The notes: generated by a model not told the origin, from the letters alone. Counted from the first letter of the stretch, positions 35,999 to 45,416 are shown. The stretch: DNA of 64,000 nt from Phaeobacter sp. G2 (GCA_025163595.1 CP104100.1:1302001-1366000); one strand, 5' to 3'. Program-made: numbers and translations.

Positions 35999-36367
35999 TC
36001 AGCTGCCGCGATAGGTGGAATAGCCAAAGGGTGAGAGCAGCAGGGGCACGTGATAATGGGCCTCTGCATCACTGATGCCAAAGCGAATGGGCACTTGATC
36101 GAGAAAAAGGGGTTCGGCGCTGGCCTGACCACCGGCCTGGCCGCTGGCGCGCAGATAGGCGCCGGCGTCAAACACCAGCTCGTAGGTGCCGGGGGTGAAC
36201 TGGTCCTGGGGTAGGATGGGGCTGTCGGTGCGCCCATCGGCATTGGTGTTCATCTGGGCCAGCTGGTGGCGGTTGTCGCCGTCGATCCGGTAGAGAGTGA
36301 TGGGCAGATTGGCGGCAGGGCTGCCCTGGGCGGTGTCCAGAACATGGGTGGTCAGATATCCGGTCAT
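35999..36367 (-). CDS. uraH: 5-hydroxyisourate hydrolase
   Basis: This transthyretin-like enzyme opens 5-hydroxyisourate to OHCU, following PuuD. The 122-residue protein starts at [15 protein letters not shown], which is the family's N-terminal motif, and ends with the characteristic [12 protein letters not shown] longer in-frame extension upstream (to 36586) is not family-like and overlaps the divergent puuE promoter, so the start at 36367 is chosen. It diverges from the PuuE-UraD gene. Confidence 0.93.
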   Translation of the reverse strand: MTGYLTTHVLDTAQGSPAANLPITLYRIDGDNRHQLAQMNTNADGRTDSPILPQDQFTPGTYELVFDAGAYLRASGQAGGQASAEPLFLDQVPIRFGISDAEAHYHVPLLLSPFGYSTYRGS

Positions 36368-36566
36368 TTCAGAGGCGCTCCGTGAGATGTGTGCTGCATT
36401 TTCCTGCATGACTATGGATTTTGCTGCAAACACCGCTGCTTTGACAGTGTATTCGGGAATATTTGAAAAAGAAGCCGCGCCTTTTACAATAGCAAGAGAG
36501 AATAGGCCGGTTTTGCCGTTTTTGACGACAGAGCGGTGGACAGAGGTTAAGAAAGAGACGCAGCGC

Positions 36567-37985
36567 ATGAACAGATATCCGCGCAATATGATTGGCTACG
36601 GGGCGCAGGCTCCAAACGCAGCCTGGCCGGGAGCGGCCCGGGTGGCGGTGCAATTTGTGCTGAACTACGAAGAGGGCGGCGAGAATTGCACCCTGCATGA
36701 CGACCCCGCGTCCGAGGCCTTTTTGTCCGATATTGCCGGGGCTGCGCCCTGGCCGGGGCAACGGCACTGGAATATGGAATCGATATATGAATATGGCGCG
36801 CGGGCTGGGTTCTGGCGGCTGCATGACATGTTCACCGCTGCAGGTATCCCGCTGACAATTTATGGCGTGGCGACGGCGCTGGCGCGCTCTCCCGATCAGG
36901 TGGCGGCGATGAAATCTGCCGGCTGGGAGATCGCCAGCCATGGTCTGAAATGGGTCGAGCATAAAGATATGGCCCCGGAAGACGAGCGCGCGGCCATTGC
37001 CGAGGCGGTGCGGCTGCATACCGAAGTGGTCGGGGAGCGGCCGCGTGGCTGGTACACTGGGCGCTGCAGCGCCAATACGGTGCGGCTGGTGGCAGAAGAG
37101 GGCGGCTTTGACTATGTCTCGGACACCTATGATGACGATCTGCCCTATTGGCTGGAGGTCGGTGCGCGCGACCAGCTGGTGATCCCCTACACGCTGGAAG
37201 CCAATGATATGCGCTTTGCCACTGCACCGGGTTATATCACTGGCGAACAGTTCTTTCAGTATCTGAAGGACGCCTTTGATCTGCTCTATGCCGAGGGGAC
37301 AAATGGCGCGCCCAAGATGATGAGTGTCGGGTTGCACTGTCGGCTGATTGGCCGCCCTGGCAAGGCGGCAGGGTTGAAGAAGTTTCTTGAGTATATTCAG
37401 AGCTTTGATCATGTCTGGTGCCCGCGCCGCATTGAGATTGCCGACCATTGGGCCAAGACCCATCCGCATCAGCGCCGGGAGCGCGCCAGCCAGATGGATC
37501 TTGCGCGGTTTGTCGAGGTCTTTGGCGGTATCTTTGAGCACTCCCCCTGGATTGCCGAGCGCGCCCATGGGCTGGAGCTGGGCCCGGCGCATGACACCGC
37601 AGGGGGGGTGCATAATGCCCTCTGCCGGATGTTCCGCTCTGCCAGCGAGGACGAACGCCTGGGCGTTTTGACCGCGCACCCGGATCTGGCGGGAAAACTG
37701 GCGGCGGCCAAACGACTGACCGCAGAGAGCACCACGGAGCAGGCCAGCGCCGGGCTGGATGCGCTGACAGATGCGGAGCGGCAGCGGTTTAGTGCGCTCA
37801 ACAGCGCCTATGTGGGCAAACACGGCTTTCCTTTCATCATTGCGGTGCGGGACTACGATAAGGCCGCGATCCTGGCGGCCTTTGAACGGCGCATCGACAA
37901 CAGCCGCGCCGAGGAATTTGCCGAAGCCTGCAAACAGGTGGAGCGCATTGCCGAGTTCCGCCTGCGCGATCTGGTGCCAGCATGA
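36567..37985 (+). CDS. puuE: Fused allantoinase (PuuE) and OHCU decarboxylase (UraD)
   Basis: A 472-residue bifunctional protein. Residues 1-305 are the polysaccharide-deacetylase-like allantoinase PuuE ([51 protein letters not shown]), which opens allantoin to allantoate. Residues 310-472 are OHCU decarboxylase: [12 protein letters not shown], the catalytic histidine in TAHPDLAG near residue 370, and FPFIIAVR with ERIAEFRL. The fused enzyme therefore covers two steps, OHCU to allantoin to allantoate. The start ATG 36567 follows GAAAGAGA. It is followed by ureidoglycolate lyase with a 4-base overlap. Confidence 0.93.
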   Translation: MNRYPRNMIGYGAQAPNAAWPGAARVAVQFVLNYEEGGENCTLHDDPASEAFLSDIAGAAPWPGQRHWNMESIYEYGARAGFWRLHDMFTAAGIPLTIYGVATALARSPDQVAAMKSAGWEIASHGLKWVEHKDMAPEDERAAIAEAVRLHTEVVGERPRGWYTGRCSANTVRLVAEEGGFDYVSDTYDDDLPYWLEVGARDQLVIPYTLEANDMRFATAPGYITGEQFFQYLKDAFDLLYAEGTNGAPKMMSVGLHCRLIGRPGKAAGLKKFLEYIQSFDHVWCPRRIEIADHWAKTHPHQRRERASQMDLARFVEVFGGIFEHSPWIAERAHGLELGPAHDTAGGVHNALCRMFRSASEDERLGVLTAHPDLAGKLAAAKRLTAESTTEQASAGLDALTDAERQRFSALNSAYVGKHGFPFIIAVRDYDKAAILAAFERRIDNSRAEEFAEACKQVERIAEFRLRDLVPA

Positions 37986-38479
37986 GCGCGCCGGAGAACA
38001 AGATCGCCATTCAGCCGATAAGCGCTGCGGGGTTTGCCCCCTTTGGCGATCTGCTGCAGGTCACTGGCGCGCCGGACAAGATCATCAATCAGGGGCTTTG
38101 CGGTCGCTACCATGACCTGGCGCAGATGGATTTCTGTGACGGTCGGGCGGGGCTGAGCCTGTTCAATGCGGAACCCCGCACCCTGCCGCTGGCGCTGACG
38201 ATGATGGAGCGCCACCCGCAGGGCAGTCAGGCCTTTATCCCGATGAGCGAACACGGGTTTTTGGTGATCGTGGCCCGGGATGCGGGCGGCACGCCCGGCA
38301 CACCACTGGCCTTTGAGACCCAGCCGGGACAGGCGGTGAATTTTCACCGCGGCACCTGGCACGGGGTTCTGACACCTTTGCATGCGCCGGGGCTGTTTGC
38401 GGTTGTGGATCGCATTGGCGCTGGCGCCAACCTGCAGGAACATTGGTTCGAGACGCCTTTTGTGGTGGAGCGAAGCTGA
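37982..38479 (+). CDS. allA: Ureidoglycolate lyase
   Basis: Cupin-type lyase splitting (S)-ureidoglycolate to glyoxylate and urea, the last urate step. The 165-residue protein carries MERHPQGSQAFIP and FHRGTWHGVL, with conserved metal/substrate residues. Its ATG overlaps the puuE stop (ATGA), so translation is coupled. Normal length for the family. Together with AllE it accounts for the late steps; no allantoate amidohydrolase gene is present in the window. Confidence 0.92.
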   Translation: MSAPENKIAIQPISAAGFAPFGDLLQVTGAPDKIINQGLCGRYHDLAQMDFCDGRAGLSLFNAEPRTLPLALTMMERHPQGSQAFIPMSEHGFLVIVARDAGGTPGTPLAFETQPGQAVNFHRGTWHGVLTPLHAPGLFAVVDRIGAGANLQEHWFETPFVVERS

Positions 38480-38541
38480 CAACGACGAGAGGGATCACCC
38501 AAAGAAGGTGGCGATCTTGAAAACCAACAGAACGAGGGAAT

Positions 38542-39975
38542 ATGAAAATGGCTGATGGCGCTTTAGGAACACCTGCGCAACTGCGGGATCCGAATTACAC
38601 TCCACCGCTGGCGCGTGCGGTGCCGCTGGGCATCCAGCATGTGCTGGCAATGTTTGTCTCCAATGTCACCCCGGCGATCATTGTGGCGGGGGCGGCGGGC
38701 TTTGGCTTTGGCTCCAATTCGCCGGACTTTCCGGAGCTGCTGTATCTGATCCAGATGTCGATGCTCTTTGCCGGGGTGGCGACCCTGTTGCAGACTGTGA
38801 CCCTGGGACCTGTGGGGGCGGCGCTGCCGATTGTGCAGGGGACATCTTTTGCCTTTTTGCCGATCATGATCCCGCTGGTGGCGGGCAAGGGCGTCGATGG
38901 CCTGGCGGCCTTGTATGGTGGGGTGCTGATTGGCGGTATCTTCCATGGTCTGCTGGGGCTGGTGATTGGCAAGATCCGCTTTGCGCTGCCGCCGCTGGTG
39001 ACAGGGCTGGTGGTGACCATGATCGGTCTGGCACTGGTCAAGGTTGGTATTCAATATGCGGCCGGCGGGGTGCCTGCGATTGGCACGCCTGAATACGGCT
39101 CCTTGTTGAATTGGTCGGCGGCCTTGGTGGTGATCTTTGCCACCCTGGGGCTCAAGTTTTTTGCCCGCGGCATGCTGTCGGTTTCGGCGGTGCTGTTGGG
39201 TCTGATTGTCGGCTATATCTATGCGCTGATGATGGGCATGGTGACGGTCGAGGCGATTGGCAACAGCTGGTCGCGGGCGGCAAGTTTTGCCCTTCCAGTG
39301 CCCTTCAAATACGGGTTTGAGTTCTCCTTTGCAGCCATTCTGGGCTTTTGTCTGATGGCCTTTGTGTCAGCAGTAGAGACCGTTGGTGATGTCAGCGGGA
39401 TCACCCGTGGTGGCGCCAAGAGGGAGGCCACGGAAGAGGAAATCACCGGGGCTACCTTTGCCGATGGTATTGGCTCGGCAGTGGCCGGGATTTTTGGAGG
39501 TTTGCCAAATACCTCGTTCAGCCAGAACGTCGGACTGATCGCCATGACCGGCGTGATGAGCCGCCATGTGGTCACCATCGGGGCGCTGTTCCTGATCCTG
39601 TGTGGTCTGGTGCCCAAGGTCGGAGCGATCATTCGCACCATTCCGATTGAGGTGCTTGGCGGCGGTGTCATCGTGATGTTTGGCATGGTTGTGGCCGCCG
39701 GGATTTCGATGCTGTCCGATGTGAACTGGAACCGGCGCAATATGGTGATCTTTGCCATATCTTTGTCGGTTGGTCTGGGGCTGCAGTTGGAGCCGGGGGC
39801 GGTGCAATATCTGCCGGGCACGCTGAAGGTGCTGATGACCAGTGGCTTGCTACCGGCTGCATTGATTGCAATCGTCTTGAACCTGGTCCTGCCTGCAGAA
39901 CTGGCGGATGAAGCCACCGAAGAAGTCTCTGGCGGCATGGCAGGGCATGGTGATGGCAGCCTGCCTGGAGAGTAA
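38542..39975 (+). CDS. NCS2 nucleobase/urate:cation symporter
   Basis: A 477-residue permease with about 14 hydrophobic segments. The signature VQGTSFAFLPIM contains the NCS2 Q-motif, and PNTSFSQNVGLIAMTGVMSRHV is the conserved TM10 region of xanthine/urate permeases. It lies just downstream of the urate operon and so probably brings urate or xanthine into the cell. GAGGGAAT precedes ATG 38542. A uracil or xanthine specificity cannot be excluded from sequence. Confidence 0.9.
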   Translation: MKMADGALGTPAQLRDPNYTPPLARAVPLGIQHVLAMFVSNVTPAIIVAGAAGFGFGSNSPDFPELLYLIQMSMLFAGVATLLQTVTLGPVGAALPIVQGTSFAFLPIMIPLVAGKGVDGLAALYGGVLIGGIFHGLLGLVIGKIRFALPPLVTGLVVTMIGLALVKVGIQYAAGGVPAIGTPEYGSLLNWSAALVVIFATLGLKFFARGMLSVSAVLLGLIVGYIYALMMGMVTVEAIGNSWSRAASFALPVPFKYGFEFSFAAILGFCLMAFVSAVETVGDVSGITRGGAKREATEEEITGATFADGIGSAVAGIFGGLPNTSFSQNVGLIAMTGVMSRHVVTIGALFLILCGLVPKVGAIIRTIPIEVLGGGVIVMFGMVVAAGISMLSDVNWNRRNMVIFAISLSVGLGLQLEPGAVQYLPGTLKVLMTSGLLPAALIAIVLNLVLPAELADEATEEVSGGMAGHGDGSLPGE

Positions 39976-39987
39976 TGGTTTTTAGAA

Positions 39988-40213
39988 GCCAAAAAAGGGG
40001 AGCTCCCGTCCAAACTGGTCCAATCATAGATTGGTCCAGTTTAGTTGGGCCCAGCGCCGCGCTGACGCGCGGCGCTTTTCTTTTGCTGAGAGGTTCTGAA
40101 GGGGCGGGTTTGCCCCTTCAGAACCCTTTAAAGCTTGTGGCGCCGCATCCTGCCTCAAGGGTGAACCGCGCTTGCGCGCGGCAGCCAAGGCTGCCCTTGA
40201 CCCAGGATGCGGC
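39988..40213. repeat. Composite intergenic hairpin repeat, copy 4 (long form)
   Basis: It begins GCCAAAAAAGGGGAGCTCCCG, then TTGGGCCCAGCGC, then a perfect hairpin with arms GCGCCGCGC and GCGCGGCGC around TGAC at 40054-40075, a 14-base stem at 40092-40125 (GGTTCTGAAGGGGC with GCCCCTTCAGAACC), and a third stem in which GCCGCATCCTG (40142) pairs CAGGATGCGGC (40203). It lies between the convergent permease and GAPDH genes. It matches the layout of copy 3. Confidence 0.75.
40054..40083 (+). terminator. Rho-independent terminator after the NCS2 permease
   Basis: A nine-base perfect stem with TGAC loop (40054-40075) followed by TTTTCTTTT. This copy of the repeat has the T-run expected of an intrinsic terminator on the + strand. 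It ends the urate operon in the permease direction. Confidence 0.65.
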
Positions 40214-40311
40214 AAGAAACTGCTTTTTCCATAGGGCGCGGCGCTGGGCCCAACGGGAGCGCTGCAGCTGTGCTGCTTCAGCGACGGGCGGGAGAGCTGG
40301 GCTTTGGCTTC

Positions 40312-41298
40312 TTAGGGGCGGGCCATCAGGCGGGCGACATCCAGCATTCGCGCCGAAAAGCCCCACTCATTATCATACCAGCCAAAGACCCTGACTTGCT
40401 GGTCGCCAACCCGTCGGATTTCCGGCGCTGCAAGCACCAGGGATTCTGGCCGCGCCCGCAAATCTGACGACACCAATGGCATGTCGGTCCAGCCCAGCAC
40501 CTCGGATGCCGCGCAACCGGCCTGCAGGGCTGCGATGAAACGGTGCTCCTCAACCGGGCTGTGCAGCTGCGCCACCAGATCCACCGCCGAGACGCTGGCG
40601 GTGGGCACCCGCACGGCGGCGCCGCTGATCCGGCCTTTGAGATGCGGCAGCACCTCGTCGATCAGATGGGTGGCCGAGGAGGTCGTCGGCACCATCGACA
40701 GGGCGCCCGCCCGCGAGCGGGCAAAATCGCCCCGTGGCGCATCAACCATGGGCTGCGAGTTGGTGTAGCAATGGATGGTGGTCATATGGGCGCTGGCAAT
40801 GCCGCCGATCTCATCCACCAATTTGACCAGCGGGGCCAGCCCATTGGTGGTGCAGGAGGCGTTGGAGACAATCCGCGCTGCTCCCAACTGGTCCTCATTG
40901 GCGCCATAGACCACCGTTTGCTCTGCGGCGGGCGAGGGACCTGAGATCAAGACCTTCGTGGCCCCCGCCGCCAGGCCACGCTGCGCAACATCCGAGCTGC
41001 GGGCAATGCCGGTGCAGTCCAGCACCACATCCACCCCGGACAGATCGACCCGGGTGAGGTCGGCCTCATGGCGAAACGGGATTTTCTGCTCCAGCACGCT
41101 CAGCGTGCCGCCCCCATGGGTCACCGCATGGGGGAAGGGCCCAAAGGTGCTGTCGTATTGAAACAGATAGGCGCAGATATCCAAGGGGGCAATGTCATTG
41201 ATCAGGGCGATCTCGACGGCCTCGCCGCGCGTCGTGGTGAGGATCTGGCGCAAAATGGCGCGACCGATGCGGCCAAACCCATTGATGGCAATTTTCAT
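40312..41298 (-). CDS. gap: Glyceraldehyde-3-phosphate dehydrogenase
   Basis: A 328-residue enzyme of the phosphorylating GAPDH family that oxidises glyceraldehyde 3-phosphate to 1,3-bisphosphoglycerate, in glycolysis/gluconeogenesis in the cytosol. The Rossmann start IAINGFGRIGR, the active-site C149 in SNASCTTN and H176 in HCYTN are at family positions, and WYDNEWGFSARM closes the domain. N34-D35 in INDIA favour NAD over NADP. A related erythrose-4-phosphate dehydrogenase activity cannot be excluded. It is a single gene between the permease and a small exported protein. Confidence 0.9.
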   Translation of the reverse strand: MKIAINGFGRIGRAILRQILTTTRGEAVEIALINDIAPLDICAYLFQYDSTFGPFPHAVTHGGGTLSVLEQKIPFRHEADLTRVDLSGVDVVLDCTGIARSSDVAQRGLAAGATKVLISGPSPAAEQTVVYGANEDQLGAARIVSNASCTTNGLAPLVKLVDEIGGIASAHMTTIHCYTNSQPMVDAPRGDFARSRAGALSMVPTTSSATHLIDEVLPHLKGRISGAAVRVPTASVSAVDLVAQLHSPVEEHRFIAALQAGCAASEVLGWTDMPLVSSDLRARPESLVLAAPEIRRVGDQQVRVFGWYDNEWGFSARMLDVARLMARP

Positions 41299-41419
41299 AA
41301 GCGCAACTCTTTAGCGTTCCGGCTCCCCCGGGGATGGGGGCAGTGCACCGGGATCTGTTCAGGGGATTTACCTTGGCCGATCAAGATCAAACCGGCGTCT
41401 GGTGGCTACATGGGTGATG

Positions 41420-41806
41420 TTACTTACGGGGACAGATCAGGGTGGCAAAATAGGCCCCTGTGATGTTGCGATACAGCGAGTCGAGATTGGCGCTGCAGCC
41501 GGTCGCTTTGCGAAAGGCCCGCACTGCCTGGCGGGCGCTGAGCAGAGCAGGCGGGCGATTGGGCTGTAGCTCGGTGTTGAGCCGAACCGCGCGATACAGC
41601 CCCGGCGCCTGTTCCGCGGGAGCGACAACCCAGTTGCGTCCCAGAACAGTGACGTGTTTCTCCGCTGATGCCTCCTTGGCCCCGGACCCGGTCGGCATCA
41701 GGCAGGTGGCAAGCGTCAGGCACAGACCAAGCGTCAGGGCTTGGGCAGCGGTCCGCGCGCGCGGCAGTGGACGGGGTCGGGGATAGAGCAGGGGGCGGGG
41801 GATCAT
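41420..41806 (-). CDS. Hypothetical exported protein
   Basis: A 128-residue protein with an N-terminal basic and Pro/Arg-rich stretch followed by a hydrophobic segment (about 21-37, ALTLGLCLTLATCLM), consistent with a signal peptide; a lipoprotein cysteine at about residue 35 is possible but not in a good lipobox. The mature part carries VLGRNWVVAPAEQAPGLYRAVRLN and has two further cysteines. I do not recognise the family. The ATG (41806) is the family-like start because signal sequence begins there. Confidence 0.6.
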   Translation of the reverse strand: MIPRPLLYPRPRPLPRARTAAQALTLGLCLTLATCLMPTGSGAKEASAEKHVTVLGRNWVVAPAEQAPGLYRAVRLNTELQPNRPPALLSARQAVRAFRKATGCSANLDSLYRNITGAYFATLICPRK

Positions 41807-42011
41807 CAGGAACAGCTCCGGCGGTCAAAGATATTTGCCGCCAGCCTAGCGTTGCATCGGCGCTTTGCAATGGTGATCTCTGCCAGCGGCACAAAGAACC
41901 CGGCAGGGGCTATGACCGCACCAGGGGTTGTCACCAGTCCGGCCGCACAGGCTGTGGGGGCTGGCCATTGGGGGACAGGTGCAGCCTGCAGGGGCAGGCT
42001 ACGGGTCCTGC

Positions 42012-42836
42012 CTACAGGCTCAGGGGCATGTGGCGGTTGACATCTTTGTACAGCAAGTAGCGGAAAGGCCCCGGTCCGGCGGCATAGCAAGCCTGTGGGC
42101 AGAAGGCACGCAGCCACATGAAGTCCCCGGCTTCGACCTCGACCCAGTCTTTGTTCAGCAGGTAAACCGCCTTGCCCTCCAGCACATAAAGCCCGTGCTC
42201 CATCACATGGGTTTCCTCAAAGGGGATGACGCCGCCGGGCTGAAAGGTGACAATTGTCACATGCATGTCGTGGGACATGTCTTCGGGATCCATAAACCGG
42301 GTGGTGGCCCAGCGGTCCTCGGTGTCGGGCATCGCATTGGGGGCGATGTCCTGCTCGTTGCAGACAAAAGCCTGGGGTTTGTCGAGACCGGGGGCGGATT
42401 GCCAGCGCTTGCGGATCCAGTGGAAACTGGCACTGGCTTCGCTGCTGTTGTGCAGCTGCCAGGCGCTGCCAGCGGGCAGATAGGCAAAGCTGCCCGCGGT
42501 GAGACTATGTGCCGCGCCGTCTATGGTCAGCTGCAGTGCGCCATCGGTGACAAACAGTCCGCTCTGGGCTGAGGCATCAGTTTCAGGGCAGTCAGAACCA
42601 CCCCCCGGCTGAAGTTCCACAATATATTGCGAGAAGGTCTCGGAAAAACCGGTCATGGGACGGGCGATGACCCACATGCGCATGCCAGTCCAGCCGGGCA
42701 GGAAAGAGGTGGTTATATCGCGCATGGTGCCGCGCGGGAGTACCGCATAGGCATCGGTAAAAACCGCACGCCCGGTGAGCAGCTGCTGCTGGCCGGGAAG
42801 GCCGCCTTTGGGAGTGAAATAGCTGCTTTGGCTCAT
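42012..42836 (-). CDS. allE: (S)-ureidoglycine aminohydrolase
   Basis: A double-cupin enzyme that takes ammonia from ureidoglycine to give ureidoglycolate. The 274-residue protein has two cupin halves, with SGLFVTDGALQLTIDGA in the first and VMEHGLYVLEGKAVYLLNKDWVEVEAGDF and FCPQACYAAG in the second, the latter holding the metal site. The start is placed at ATG 42836 (MSQSSYFTPKGGLPGQQQLLTGRAVF), where the family begins; an upstream extension reads as leader. It works before AllA in urate breakdown, although it lies apart from the main cluster. Confidence 0.9.
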   Translation of the reverse strand: MSQSSYFTPKGGLPGQQQLLTGRAVFTDAYAVLPRGTMRDITTSFLPGWTGMRMWVIARPMTGFSETFSQYIVELQPGGGSDCPETDASAQSGLFVTDGALQLTIDGAAHSLTAGSFAYLPAGSAWQLHNSSEASASFHWIRKRWQSAPGLDKPQAFVCNEQDIAPNAMPDTEDRWATTRFMDPEDMSHDMHVTIVTFQPGGVIPFEETHVMEHGLYVLEGKAVYLLNKDWVEVEAGDFMWLRAFCPQACYAAGPGPFRYLLYKDVNRHMPLSL

Positions 42837-42952
42837 GGTGCGTCCTTGCTCGATACCGTCGCTGCCATCGGGGCAGGTCACAGGCAATATGCGGGTGTCG
42901 GGGCGCCGGTCCAAGCGACACAAGGGCGATAACTACCTTCGTAATTTTTTGA

Positions 42953-42987
42953 AAACGGCCGCCGCAATGGCAGTGCAGCGGCCGTTT
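42953..42987 (-). terminator. Probable rho-independent terminator after the IclR gene
   Basis: AAACGGCCGC and GCGGCCGTTT form ten-base arms (42953-42962 and 42978-42987), and on the minus strand the stem is followed by TTTTC and an A/T-rich tract. It lies 91 bases after the IclR stop codon at 43078 and upstream of the allE start codon at 42836. Confidence 0.5.
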
Positions 42988-43077
42988 GGGGCAGCGCCCC
43001 GGAGCACAAGCCCGGAAATAGCAAAACGACAAACCCAAAGACGCCGAGGGTCTGTTCAGGCCCTGGGGCAGGCTGGA

Positions 43078-43854
43078 TCAGAGATCGTCCACGGCATTGG
43101 TTTGGCGCAGCTCAGCGGCGCAGATCTGCAGCCCCTGTATCAGCGCGTCGCTGCGGCGGTTTGGGTGTAGACCACTGGCCGCAGAACTGCCCAGCACCAC
43201 CGGTGTATTGCCGGGTCGTGACAGCGCCACCGCGTAGCCAGCTATGCCGGGTTCAAACTCGCTGTCGGTGATGCAGTAGCCGCAGCTGCGGGCCTCGGCG
43301 ATCTGTTGCAAAATCACCTCCCGGTCCAGAATCGATTGCTCTGTGTGGCGCGGGATCTCCACGCGGTGCAGCAGCTCGGCGGCCTCGTCTTGGGGCAGGC
43401 AGGCCAGCAGCATCCTGCCAAGGCTGGTATGCACCAGCGGGATATGCGCGCCCGCAGTAAAGCCAAAGGTGACCGGTCCGCTCTCGGTGGTGGATTGCGC
43501 CAGCAGCAGCACCCGATCCTGATCCAGTATCGCCAGGCTGAGTTCACTTTTCAGATCGCGCGCGTGTTGGTTCAGGGTGGGTTGAATTCGGCGACCAAAC
43601 TGATTGGCCTGCAAAAAGCCGCCGGCCAGGGCCAGAACCCTGGGGGTGAGGGACAGCATGCGCCCTTGTTGGCGCAGATACCCCGCCTGTACCAGCGTCA
43701 GCGCGCCGCGCCGCGCTGTGGCGCGATCCTGGTTGGTGCGCCGGGCGATCTCTGCCAGGGTCATGCAGGGCGTGGCCGCATCAAACACGGCCAGAACGGC
43801 CAGGCCTTTGGAAAAACTGGAAGAAATATTTCGGTCTTGTACTGGTTTGGTCAT
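43078..43854 (-). CDS. IclR-family transcriptional regulator
   Basis: A 258-residue regulator with an N-terminal helix-turn-helix (about 12-68: SKGLAVLAVFDAATPCMTLAEIARRTNQDRATARRGALTLVQAGYL) and a C-terminal effector domain ending with SRPGNTPVVLGSSAA. IclR proteins usually control catabolic operons next to them and sense a substrate. It diverges from the Rieske/GS-like operon across 165 bases that hold several repeated half sites, so it is the likely regulator of that operon. Confidence 0.9.
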   Translation of the reverse strand: MTKPVQDRNISSSFSKGLAVLAVFDAATPCMTLAEIARRTNQDRATARRGALTLVQAGYLRQQGRMLSLTPRVLALAGGFLQANQFGRRIQPTLNQHARDLKSELSLAILDQDRVLLLAQSTTESGPVTFGFTAGAHIPLVHTSLGRMLLACLPQDEAAELLHRVEIPRHTEQSILDREVILQQIAEARSCGYCITDSEFEPGIAGYAVALSRPGNTPVVLGSSAASGLHPNRRSDALIQGLQICAAELRQTNAVDDL

Positions 43855-44019
43855 GTAACCTGTCGCTTGTCAAAAATGATTATTGGCTGTGACCTTGACA
43901 ATGGTCGGAACACACAACAAAAATTGGTCGTATGTGAAAACATAAGTACGTTTAACGAACTTTGTCAAGGGCGCGAAAGCGCCATCCACAGTGCGCAACG
44001 CCAAAGGATAGAGCCAGCC
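43855..44019. promoter_or_regulatory. Divergent iclR/Rieske promoter with operator-like repeats
   Basis: CTTGTCAA at about 43866, CTTGACAA at about 43894 and TTGTCAAG at about 43962 are repeated or inverted versions of one half-site. TATGT-GAAA-ACATA, a five-base perfect inverted repeat, lies at 43931-43944. All sit between the IclR and Rieske start codons. An IclR protein probably binds here; no clean -10 box was found. Confidence 0.45.
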
Positions 44020-45336
44020 ATGATCAGCCAGGAATTGAACGATAGCCTCACCCGTGTTGGCAAAGGCAGCGATGCCGGGGAGGTTTTGCGGCGCTACTGG
44101 CAACCGGCGGCTTTGGTGGATGAGCTGGAAGGTGTCCGCCCCGTGGTGCCGGTGCGGCTGCTGGGGGAGGACCTGGTGCTGTTTCGCGACAGTGAGGGCG
44201 AGCTGGGCCTGATCGGGCGCCACTGTCCACATCGCGGCGCCGATATGTGTTTCGGCCGCCTAGAGGACAACGGGTTGCGCTGCCCGTTCCATGGCTGGCA
44301 TTTCAACCGGGCCGGTCAATGTGTCGAACAGCCCGGCGAACCGGCGGGCAGCCGGATGCATGAGAAGATCCAAAGCACCGCCTACCCAGTGGTGGAAAAG
44401 AACGGCATCATCTGGGCCTATATGGGGCCGGGCACGCCGCCGGACTTTCCCGCACTGGACTGTTTCCGCGCGCCCTCCAGCCATGTCTTTGCTTTCAAGG
44501 GGCTGTGGGACTGCAACTGGCTGCAGGCGATGGAGGTGGGGATTGACCCGGCGCATGCGTCATTCCTGCATCGGTTCCTGCAGGACGAAGACCCGGCAGA
44601 GGCCTATGGCAAGCAGTTCCGCGACACCGCTGGCAATACGGAAATCCCGATGACCAAGCTGCTGCGCGATTTCCCCCGCCCTGAAATCACCGCCGAAGAG
44701 GCGGATCATGGGCTCAAGATCACCGCCCTGCGCGATCTTGGCGATGGGCGCACTCATGTGCGCATCACCAACCAGATCTTCCCGGAGGCGATCTGCATCC
44801 CGATGTCGCGCGAGATGACCATTACCCAGTGGCATGTGCCGATCGACGACAAATCCTGCTATTGGTATTCCATGTTCACCAGTTTTGACCAACCGGTGAA
44901 TAAGACGCTGATGCGTGAACAGCGTCTCAAGGAACACCGCCTGCCGGACTATGCGCCGCTAAAAGGCCGCCATAACAACTACGGCTTTGATCCGGAGGAG
45001 CAGCAGCGCGAGACCTATACCGGCATGGGGCTGGATATCAATGTGCATGATCAATGGGCGGTTGAAAGCATGGGCGCCATTCAGGACCGCACGCAGGAAC
45101 ACTTGGGCAAGACCGATGTTGGCATCATTCGCTACCGTCGCCAGTTGCGCGCCGCCATTGCTGCGGTAAAAGAGGGGCGCGATGAGGATCTGCCGATGTA
45201 TGGCGGGCTGGACCTTGCCACCGTTTTCGGGCCAGTTTCCAATGACTCGATTGCGCAGGATGGTGATTGGGAACGTGCCGCACAGGAGGCTGATCTTCAG
45301 CGTCGCGGCGCCTGTTCCTGGGATGCCAAGGTCTAG
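44020..45336 (+). CDS. Rieske non-haem iron oxygenase, large subunit type
   Basis: A 438-residue oxygenase of the phthalate-dioxygenase-like group. The Rieske motif C69-x-H71 and C88-x2-H91 (RHCPHRGADMCFG, RCPFHGWHF) binds a 2Fe-2S cluster, and the C-terminal domain supplies mononuclear iron ligands near MEVGIDPAHASFLHRF. It would need an electron-transfer reductase, which is not next to it. The ATG at 44020 follows AAAGGATAG; a longer frame upstream crosses the promoter and is not used. It is co-transcribed with a glutamine-synthetase-like gene and is controlled by an IclR protein. The substrate is unknown; nitrogen-containing compounds are plausible given the neighbour. Confidence 0.9.
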   Translation: MISQELNDSLTRVGKGSDAGEVLRRYWQPAALVDELEGVRPVVPVRLLGEDLVLFRDSEGELGLIGRHCPHRGADMCFGRLEDNGLRCPFHGWHFNRAGQCVEQPGEPAGSRMHEKIQSTAYPVVEKNGIIWAYMGPGTPPDFPALDCFRAPSSHVFAFKGLWDCNWLQAMEVGIDPAHASFLHRFLQDEDPAEAYGKQFRDTAGNTEIPMTKLLRDFPRPEITAEEADHGLKITALRDLGDGRTHVRITNQIFPEAICIPMSREMTITQWHVPIDDKSCYWYSMFTSFDQPVNKTLMREQRLKEHRLPDYAPLKGRHNNYGFDPEEQQRETYTGMGLDINVHDQWAVESMGAIQDRTQEHLGKTDVGIIRYRRQLRAAIAAVKEGRDEDLPMYGGLDLATVFGPVSNDSIAQDGDWERAAQEADLQRRGACSWDAKV

Positions 45337-45416
45337 ACGACCAATCAGTGCAGGGTGATAGACGGACCACGGGGGCAGCCAAGGGGCTGGTGCCGCAATA
45401 AAAGGTGAAATGTGCA

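Noticed and set aside
36297..36566. Upstream extension of the PuuE-UraD frame
   Set aside because: It passes through the divergent uraH promoter and start; the family-like start at 36567 has a ribosome binding site.
43306..44019. Upstream extension of the Rieske frame
   Set aside because: It is antisense to the IclR gene and lacks any protein family pattern; ATG 44020 is the family start.
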